This document shows positions 58,400 to 64,000 of a stretch of DNA of 64,000 nucleotides, piece by piece. Source of the stretch: Candidatus Propionivibrio dominans (lineage in GTDB: Bacteria > Pseudomonadota > Gammaproteobacteria > Burkholderiales > Rhodocyclaceae); the NCBI GenBank assembly GCA_016709335.1, contig JADJNC010000004.1:248001-312000 (forward strand), read 5' to 3'. The notes below the pieces were generated by a model. That model saw nothing but the letters and a program-made list of their open reading frames with translations. It did no database searches and had not been told where the DNA came from. The position numbers and the translations under genes were made by a program. Positions within the stretch are counted from its first letter, which is position 1. The number at the start of each line of letters is the position of its first letter.

Positions 58400-58680
58400 G
58401 GGGAATAGGCGACGAATGGGCGACGATGGAAGTGCGAGCAGGATACCGCAGCCGGAGCCTCAGGCAAGGTAAATTTCAGCAGCCCGATGAACGATTCATG
58501 CCCTGCAATGAATTCTTAACATTCTGCTGATAGGGTGTTCATACCTCAACACGAAACCAGGGGGTGGACCCGCCATGATCCTGAGAATAATCGACCTGCA
58601 GAGAATCATTGACCGGTTCTTTGACGATGACTGGCTGGCTGTGTGGCTGCTTGATGACCTCTGAAACGGAGCCGCTACAA

Positions 58681-58818
58681 ATGCGCAAGCTCTTTCGCAA
58701 AACCATCTCGCAACCGCTACGGGTCTTCGGCGGCTCCTTGCTGTGGGGCCTCGTCGAATTCATGGCGCTGCAAAAATGTCGCTGGTCAATGCGTCCGAAA
58801 CGGCCATTGGCAAGTTGA
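58681..58818 (+). CDS. Doubtful short basic protein
   Basis: MRKLFRKTISQPLRVFGGSLLWGLVEFMALQKCRW... (45 aa) has a purine-rich ACGGAG before the ATG and an amphipathic, basic composition. It could be a leader or spurious. I see no other gene between 58400 and 59012. Confidence 0.25.
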   Translation: MRKLFRKTISQPLRVFGGSLLWGLVEFMALQKCRWSMRPKRPLAS

Positions 58819-59012
58819 TTTGCTGACTGGCAAGCCAGCCTGGCTCAACTGGTCCTGGCCAAATGATCTGGCAGTGTCAGTTTGGCGACAGCGTCAAACG
58901 GGGCGCGCCGATGCAAGGCAGAAACATTGCTGAAAGATTTCTGTAACAATTTTGTTGCATGATGCTTGTCGCTGTTCATTATTCAACCCTTCAATCACAT
59001 CAGGAGTTCAAG

Positions 59013-59279
59013 ATGCGTTCCCTGCTTATTACCCTGTCAAGCCTTGCATTGCTCGCCGCCTGCGCCTCAACCCCCGAACCCAAAGCTGAAATGAAACCGG
59101 CAGTGAAGGCGGAGGCGAAAGCCGAAGAGCCGAAGAAAGTGCCACAGTGTTATTCCGGTGATGCCGGCAGGTTCTTCAATGTTGGCGAAAAGGCCATCGT
59201 CTCAGGTGTTGAGGTCAACTGCGTCGCTACGGCCGATGGCAAAAACGGCCAGTGGATGGGCGTAAAGCACGGAAAGTGA
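59013..59279 (+). CDS. Small periplasmic lipoprotein
   Basis: 88 aa: lipoprotein signal (SLALLAACAS, lipobox AAC), an Ala/Lys/Glu/Pro linker of about 30 residues, and a compact C-terminal domain with two cysteines (VPQCYSGDAGRFFNVGEKAIV ... VNCVATADGKNGQW). AGGAG lies 9 bases before the ATG at 59013. The function is unknown. A terminator follows. Confidence 0.75.
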   Translation: MRSLLITLSSLALLAACASTPEPKAEMKPAVKAEAKAEEPKKVPQCYSGDAGRFFNVGEKAIVSGVEVNCVATADGKNGQWMGVKHGK

Positions 59280-59307
59280 TTTGCAATCCAACCCGCGACC
59301 GATTGTT

Positions 59308-59330
59308 ACCCTGCCGCCAGGCGGCAGGGT
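59308..59330 (+). terminator. Terminator after the lipoprotein gene
   Basis: A 10-bp perfect GC-rich stem ACCCTGCCGC / GCGGCAGGGT with a three-base loop lies 28 bases after the stop. No T-run follows, so termination efficiency is uncertain. Confidence 0.6.
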
Positions 59331-59368
59331 GATGGGAAAAAGCGCAGCACCCCTGCAAGGTGAAAAAA

Positions 59369-59397
59369 AGCCCGGCGCTGCAAGGCAACGCCGGGCT
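59369..59397 (-). terminator. Intrinsic terminator of the PhoX-like gene
   Basis: On the minus strand, AGCCCGGCG and its complement pair around an 11-base loop and run straight into TTTTTTT, a canonical intrinsic terminator 20 bases after the PhoX-like stop codon. Confidence 0.85.
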
Positions 59398-59416
59398 GGG
59401 GCAGGGCTTTGACGGA

Positions 59417-60973
59417 TTAAAGCTTCTTGTTGCGACGACGGGCGATGGCGCCCATCAGGCCCAGACCGGCCAGCAACATGGCGTAGGTCTCGGGCTCGGG
59501 GACGGACATCACGTAGAGTTGGCCGCCTTCGACCAGTTCGGTGGTGGTTGGGTAATGCGCCTGCAAGTCGCCCAGGTAGTAGCGCTTGCCGTCGTTCTTG
59601 CCCAGGATCGATGTGATCTCGATGACGCCCGAGCTCTCTTCGTCCTGGGTGAACGGAGGGGTCGGCGTGAGGAAGCGGCCGCGATCCGATTCCATGATCT
59701 GCGTCCAGGCGCCGGTTGCCGGATCGAACTTCCAGGTCTTGGCGATATAGGGGACGCCGCCTGGATCTTCCTGGATGATGATGTTGCCGTTCTCGCCGAC
59801 GGTCATGTTGTCGAATTTCTGCGCCTTTTCGCCGTCGGTGCCGACCAGCGTAGCGGAGTCCTTGACCATGCTGACGGTGCCGTTGCCGTAATCGACCACG
59901 CCAGCCACTTCGTTGAAGGACAGCTTGTAGAGGCGTGAGGGTTGGGTGCCAACAATGCCAGCAGTACCATCCGGATCGGCTCCGGTGGTGACGAAGTAGA
60001 AGGTCTTGGCATCGGCCCAGGCGCCGTCTTCGGGACGGGCGAACTCGGTGATGCCGTCGGTGCGGCTGTTGTTCTGTTGCGCGGTGCCATCCACCGTGGT
60101 GTTAACTGCGACGGTGGTGAAGCCGCCATTGATCTGGCCCTGCTCGAGGTTGCCCGAGGCGCCGCCCTGCGCGGCGGCGACGTTGACCTTGATTCCGGCC
60201 AGGGTGCCGTTGGTCAGGCCGGCCTTGTCGATTTCGAGGCCGGTGTTGGTCTTGGTGCCCTGGTAGACATAAACCTGGCCCGGCGTCGAGTCGTCGAGGC
60301 CGATGACCACGGTCTTGTCGCCAGAGTAGGGGTTGGCCACGCTGTTCTCCCAGGAGAATTTGCCGAGCTTCGGCAGCTCATAGGCTTTGCCCTTGTCCGC
60401 GCCGGTGGCGACGAAGGCGTAGGCGCGGCCTGGGTTGCCGTTCTCTTCACCGTTCATGAAGATGCGGGTCTGCGTGCCGACGCCGGTCGAGGCGTTGTAG
60501 AAGGCCGACACTGCCGGCAGGTCGGCCGAGCAAAGCCGGGCGAAGCTGTTGGCTGTACCGACGGCGGGGGTGTAGCTGTTCGTGATGCTGTCCCAGACAT
60601 TGTGCGTGGTCGCCAGATCGTTGCCGCTGAGGACCCGGAAATCGCTCTTCCTGATCACCCACTCGGAAACGAAAGCGCCGGTCGCGCCGTGCGCGCGGAC
60701 GGCGCCGAGGGTGGCGCCGAGTTCATGGTTCATCAGCACCGTGAAGGTACTGTCGCCATTGTCGTAGGCGCCCAGACCGTCAGGGATGCCGACCATCTTG
60801 TAGCCGTTGTCTGCGGCATCGCCGACGCTGATGATCGAGGTGACGTCCCAACCGGCGGCGGTCGGTGTCACATAGGGGGTCTGCGAACTGCTGGGGCCTG
60901 TAGCCGCCTGGGCCGTGGCGCCCAGGCTGGCCAGAGCGCCAGCAACGAGGACTGAGAGTAGTTTGCGCTTCAT
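59417..60973 (-). CDS. PhoX/DUF839-like secreted protein with PEP-CTERM tail
   Basis: 518 aa: signal peptide (MKRKLLSVLVAGALASLGATAQA), a beta-propeller-like body with PhoX-type landmarks (TVLMNHELG, RTDGITEFARPEDGAW, FYFVTTGADPDG, RLYKLSF), and a C-terminal sorting signal VPEPETYAMLLAGLGLMGAIARRRNKK recognised by exosortase. PhoX enzymes are calcium/iron alkaline phosphatases; activity here is inferred. GGAAGGAATACG precedes the ATG. It is divergent from ppk2. Confidence 0.82.
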   Translation of the reverse strand: MKRKLLSVLVAGALASLGATAQAATGPSSSQTPYVTPTAAGWDVTSIISVGDAADNGYKMVGIPDGLGAYDNGDSTFTVLMNHELGATLGAVRAHGATGAFVSEWVIRKSDFRVLSGNDLATTHNVWDSITNSYTPAVGTANSFARLCSADLPAVSAFYNASTGVGTQTRIFMNGEENGNPGRAYAFVATGADKGKAYELPKLGKFSWENSVANPYSGDKTVVIGLDDSTPGQVYVYQGTKTNTGLEIDKAGLTNGTLAGIKVNVAAAQGGASGNLEQGQINGGFTTVAVNTTVDGTAQQNNSRTDGITEFARPEDGAWADAKTFYFVTTGADPDGTAGIVGTQPSRLYKLSFNEVAGVVDYGNGTVSMVKDSATLVGTDGEKAQKFDNMTVGENGNIIIQEDPGGVPYIAKTWKFDPATGAWTQIMESDRGRFLTPTPPFTQDEESSGVIEITSILGKNDGKRYYLGDLQAHYPTTTELVEGGQLYVMSVPEPETYAMLLAGLGLMGAIARRRNKKL

Positions 60974-61418
60974 CGTATTCCTTCCGGGGATGGGCACCGT
61001 GAGGTGCCAGGTGGGTTGTCTGATTTTTGACCGCTCCGTATGCACCAAAGCCGGTCAAATTCGAGACTAACCGATGATTGTTACCAAAGCATTACGCCAC
61101 GCATGAGCCAAAAAATGGGCCGTGCTCATTGCTCCACTTGAAGTCGGTTGTGCGGTGCATCCCGGTATTCTTTTTCCAATACCTGGCAGCCGTGGCACTG
61201 AAGACGCATCGCATGTAACCAGTTCGCCAATCGTAGACGGTGATGATGGCCTGTCGTCAGATTGAAACACAAAGTTGCGATGCTGCTTGGTCAAATCTCA
61301 CGCGATCATCATGCTCATCTCATCAAGGCCAGACTTCGCTTCACTAACTGAACTTCACGGCCAATCAGGTGATCTCATGGCTTGTTTTCCTCAGATTCAA
61401 CTCTCCGCAGGAGTCCCC
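60974..61418. promoter_or_regulatory. Divergent region between the PhoX-like gene and ppk2
   Basis: A 445-base gap that must carry both promoters. A short perfect hairpin, GGCACCGTGAGGTGCC, lies at 60993-61008 just upstream of the PhoX-like gene. I found no convincing Pho box (CTGTCAT repeats) by eye and no gene. Confidence 0.4.
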
Positions 61419-62348
61419 ATGAACGCAGACAAGACCCAGGAACGCCAGGATTTCGAGCGCCGCGTTCATTCCGAAATGCTCGACAGTTTCGACGAAGAAC
61501 TGGAAATGGAAATCGACGACGAGCGCATGGACGCGCTGGTCTCCGAAGTCACCAGTCCAAGAGACCGGGCCATGGATCTGGACCGGAGCTTCTACTTCAA
61601 GGAACTCTTCCGGCTTCAGGGCGAACTGGTCAAGTTGCAGGACTGGGTGGTCGACAAGAAACTCAAGGTCGTGGTCCTCTTCGAAGGCCGCGATGCCGCC
61701 GGCAAGGGCGGCGTCATCAAGCGCATCACCCAGCGCCTCAATCCCCGCGTGTGCCGGGTGGCCGCACTGCCGGCCCCGAGCGAGCGCGAACGCAGCCAGT
61801 GGTATTTCCAGCGTTACGTAACGCATTTGCCGGCCGGCGGCGAGATCGTCCTCTTCGACCGCAGCTGGTACAACCGCGCCGGCGTCGAAAAGGTCATGGG
61901 CTTCTGCAACGACGAGGACTACGAGGAGTTCTTCCGTACCGTCCCCGAGTTCGAGAAGATGCTCATCCGCTCCGGCATCATCCTCATCAAGTACTGGTTT
62001 TCGATCACCGACGAGGAACAGCATCTGCGCTTCCAGATGCGCATCCATGACCCGCTCAAGCAATGGAAACTGAGCCCGATGGACATGGAATCACGGCGCC
62101 GCTGGGAACTCTACACCCGGGCCAAGGAAATCATGCTGGCGCGCACGCACATTCCCGAAGCCCCGTGGCGGATTGTCGAGGCGGTGGACAAGAAGAAAGC
62201 CCGCCTCAATTGCATTCATCACTTCCTGACCCAGGTTCCCTACGACGGAATCGAAAGGGAACCGGTCGTCCTGCCGGAACGCGTTCATAACCCGGACTAT
62301 ATTCGCCATCCCGTACCCGAGGAGTTGTTCATACCGGCGGTCTATTGA
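61419..62348 (+). CDS. ppk2: Polyphosphate kinase 2 (class I)
   Basis: PPK2 transfers phosphate between polyphosphate and nucleotides (typically polyP + GDP/ADP to GTP/ATP). The 309-aa single-domain protein has Walker A FEGRDAAGKGGVIKRI, the lid RVAALPAPSERERSQWYFQRY and Walker B VLFDRSWYNRAGVE. The start MNADKTQERQDF is preceded by GCAGGAG. A long acidic N-terminal helix precedes the kinase core. It suits a polyphosphate-accumulating lifestyle. Confidence 0.94.
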   Translation: MNADKTQERQDFERRVHSEMLDSFDEELEMEIDDERMDALVSEVTSPRDRAMDLDRSFYFKELFRLQGELVKLQDWVVDKKLKVVVLFEGRDAAGKGGVIKRITQRLNPRVCRVAALPAPSERERSQWYFQRYVTHLPAGGEIVLFDRSWYNRAGVEKVMGFCNDEDYEEFFRTVPEFEKMLIRSGIILIKYWFSITDEEQHLRFQMRIHDPLKQWKLSPMDMESRRRWELYTRAKEIMLARTHIPEAPWRIVEAVDKKKARLNCIHHFLTQVPYDGIEREPVVLPERVHNPDYIRHPVPEELFIPAVY

Positions 62349-62379
62349 ACAGCCGAACAGCGATGTTAAAACCCAAAAA

Positions 62380-62575
62380 CCTTGTTGATCCTGAAAGATG
62401 CGGTTGAGCGTAATGCCAATATCGTAGGCCCTCATCCGGCCCTTCTCCCACAGGGAGAAGGGTGCAATCCCCCTCTCCCTGCGGGAGAGGGTCGGGGTGA
62501 GGGCCAAACCCTCGTTAAACTTGGTGTTGCGGCTAATTTGGCGCGCTCAACTGCGGTTTCAAGGTTGATCCAGCG
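62380..62575. repeat. Dispersed intergenic repeat, copy B
   Basis: An inverted, diverged copy of 56440-56625. It contains GTTGAGCGTAATGCCAATAT at 62403 onward, two CCCTTCTCCC/GGGAGAAGGG-type palindromes, and GGTGTTGCGGC near 62523. It ends against the ABC ATPase stop codon. Confidence 0.75.
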
Positions 62576-62578
62576 AAA

Positions 62579-63311
62579 TCAGTAGCGGAGAACCTTGGCG
62601 AGGAAATTTGCCAGCAGGGGATGCTGCGGGTTGCGGAAAAGCTCTGTTGATCGCCCTTCCTCCAGCACCTGGCCGTCGGCAATGAACAGGCAGTGATCTG
62701 ATACTTCCCTGGCAAAGCCCATATTGTGCGTGACGATGATCAGGTCGCGCCCTTCAGCGCGCAGTTCGGCAATGAAGTCGAGTACTTCGGCGGTCATCTC
62801 CGGATCGAGGGCGGACGTCGGTTCGTCAAAAATGAGAAATCGAGGTTTGATGGCGATCGCCCGGACAATGGCCACCCGCTGCTGTTGGCCGCCGGAGAGT
62901 TCGGCCGGTCGCTGATCGGCGTGGCCGGATAATTGAAAGCGTTCGAACAGGGTCTCGACAATGGCCTGTGCCTCATCCGATGACAGACCGTGAACTTTAA
63001 CCAGCGGAAGAATAACGTTCTCCCGCGCCGTCAAATGCGGAAACAGGTTGTAGGCCTGGAAGACCGTACCAATGCTGCGGCGGTGCGAGAGCAGGAACTC
63101 CTCGGAAAAATTCACCCGCTGGCCATCGATACTCAGGTGCCCCGATTCCGGTATCTCAAGACCGGCGATAATGCGCAACAGTGTCGTCTTGCCGCCTCCG
63201 GACGGACCGATGATGGCCAGTGACTGGAACTCCAGGAACCGACAGGCTCACATCGCACAGCGCCAGACGATTTCCAAACCGTTTGCTGAGCGCGCCAAAC
63301 TCAAGTCGCAA
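62579..63311 (-). CDS. Polar amino-acid ABC transporter, ATP-binding subunit (one frameshift)
   Basis: Walker A IIGPSGGGKTTLLRII, Q-loop GTVFQAYNLFPHLT, signature LSGGQQQRVAIVRA, Walker B FLIFDEPTSALDP and switch His in IIVTHNMGF identify a GlnQ/HisP-type ATPase. The N-terminal strand (RLEFGALSKRFGNRLALCDVSL) is in another frame; removing one base near 63235 gives 243 aa. The start is a TTG at 63309-63311, overlapping the permease stop. Confidence 0.88.
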
Positions 63312-64000
63312 AGTGGAATCTCCGTTCCAGTACGCGACTGAGCAGCGATATCGGCAGCGTCAGCAGCAGGTAACCGAGCGCCAGCGGAAGGTAGCTTTCC
63401 AGCGTGCTGTAGGTGAAAGCGTTCACTTCCTGGGCGTTCAGGGTGAACTCGCTGACGGCAATGATCGATAACAGTGACGAGTCCTTGATGATCGAGGCAA
63501 ACTGGCCGGTCAAGGGCGGGACAAGCTGGCGTACAAGCTGAGGAAAGATGACGTAGCGGTAGGTCTGCCCGCGCGTCAGTCCGATGGCCCGCGCCGATTC
63601 CAGTTGCGAACCGCGAATGCTGTCAATGCCCGAACGTATCATCTCGGCCAGGTAGGCTCCGGCAAACAGGGACAGGGCAAGCACCCCCACGAGATAGCGG
63701 TTCTCCATGCCAAATGCGTTGGCTACGACGTAGAACAGGATCAGGATCTGCACCAGCAGAGGCGTGCCGCGGACTATTTCGACATAGAGCACAGCCGAGT
63801 AGCGCACCGGCAAAAAAGCCGAGCGCCGCGCCAGGGCGGCAAGCAGCCCGATAATCAGGCTGAGCAGCAGGGACGCCGCAGAAATTGCCACTGTCATCAG
63901 CCATCCCTGCACAAACTTCTGCCGGTACTGCCAGATGGCCTCCCAGTTCCAGCCGTAGTGCAGTTGGCTGAAGGCAAAGCTGAAGAGCGCTGTGGTCAGC
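63301..64000 (-). CDS. Polar amino-acid ABC transporter, permease subunit (partial)
   Basis: A HisM/GlnP-type permease: EIVRGTPLLVQILILFYV, the EAA loop GSQLESARAIGLTRGQTYRYVIFPQ, and several hydrophobic segments. The reading frame continues through the window edge (upstream LHYGWNWEAIWQYRQKFVQGWL), so the N-terminus is outside. It overlaps the ATPase start by 11 bases. The solute-binding protein is not seen. Confidence 0.88.
   Translation of the reverse strand, partial: LTTALFSFAFSQLHYGWNWEAIWQYRQKFVQGWLMTVAISAASLLLSLIIGLLAALARRSAFLPVRYSAVLYVEIVRGTPLLVQILILFYVVANAFGMENRYLVGVLALSLFAGAYLAEMIRSGIDSIRGSQLESARAIGLTRGQTYRYVIFPQLVRQLVPPLTGQFASIIKDSSLLSIIAVSEFTLNAQEVNAFTYSTLESYLPLALGYLLLTLPISLLSRVLERRFHFAT

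Overview
The window reads as a stretch of a GC-rich betaproteobacterial chromosome. The gene order dnaA / rpmH-rnpA-yidD-yidC-mnmE, the argS-SPOR-dsbA-SDR block and the mreBCD-mrdA-rodA-rlpA block all fit the order Rhodocyclales. A class I polyphosphate kinase 2, a PhoX-type secreted protein with a PEP-CTERM tail and a complete mesaconyl-CoA gene cluster together point to a relative of the polyphosphate accumulator 'Candidatus Accumulibacter'. That genus-level assignment is inference from gene content, not from a marker comparison.

Layout. 1-7.2 kb: replication origin region with paired DnaA boxes, dnaA (minus), then rpmH, rnpA, yidD, a corrupted tandem duplication of yidC, and mnmE. 7.2-12.9 kb: TSUP and MFS permeases, an ElaB/YqjE/YqjK envelope-stress operon, and a zinc-ribbon plus PD-(D/E)XK-like protein broken by an almost pure G+C tract. 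12.9-24.5 kb: xth, pyrE, a coiled-coil exported protein, gatCAB (with a lipoprotein gene inside the operon) and the cell-shape operon mreB-mreC-(mreD remnant)-mrdA-rodA-rlpA. 24.5-34.2 kb: hypF, then the mesaconyl-CoA island: meh divergent from two SmtAB-like CoA-transferases, mct, mcl and mch. 34.2-43.3 kb: a VapBC pair with a palindromic operator, the argS block, an XPB/Ssl2 N-lobe-like protein opposite a UPF0158/winged-helix pair, a probable MITE and a small lipoprotein. 43.4-53.3 kb: a transglutaminase / N-formylglutamate amidohydrolase / Anbu protease operon, an FMN glutamate-synthase-like protein, a GST, phnW, and the ornithine-lipid pair olsB-olsA. 53.4-58.4 kb: a SpoIIE phosphatase fused to bacteriohemerythrin, divergent from STAS and HATPase genes (a partner-switching set), then a hydrolase and an M14 peptidase. 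59-64 kb: a lipoprotein, the PhoX-like protein, ppk2 and a polar amino-acid ABC transporter cut by the window edge.

How the parts work together. The island at 27-34 kb encodes every enzyme that takes propionyl-CoA plus glyoxylate to pyruvate plus acetyl-CoA in the second half of the 3-hydroxypropionate bi-cycle, together with the malate activation and cleavage that supplies the glyoxylate. The 53-56 kb genes look like a self-contained signalling switch in which a di-iron (oxygen-binding) domain is fused to the phosphatase that would dephosphorylate a STAS antagonist.

Reliability. Many conserved genes carry a single-base frameshift (dnaA, mnmE, smtA-like, mcl, the SPOR gene, the ABC ATPase), one carries a nonsense codon (yqjE), and essential yidC and mreD are grossly damaged. 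This pattern suggests draft or metagenome-grade sequence with base and assembly errors. Apparent pseudogenes should be read in that light.
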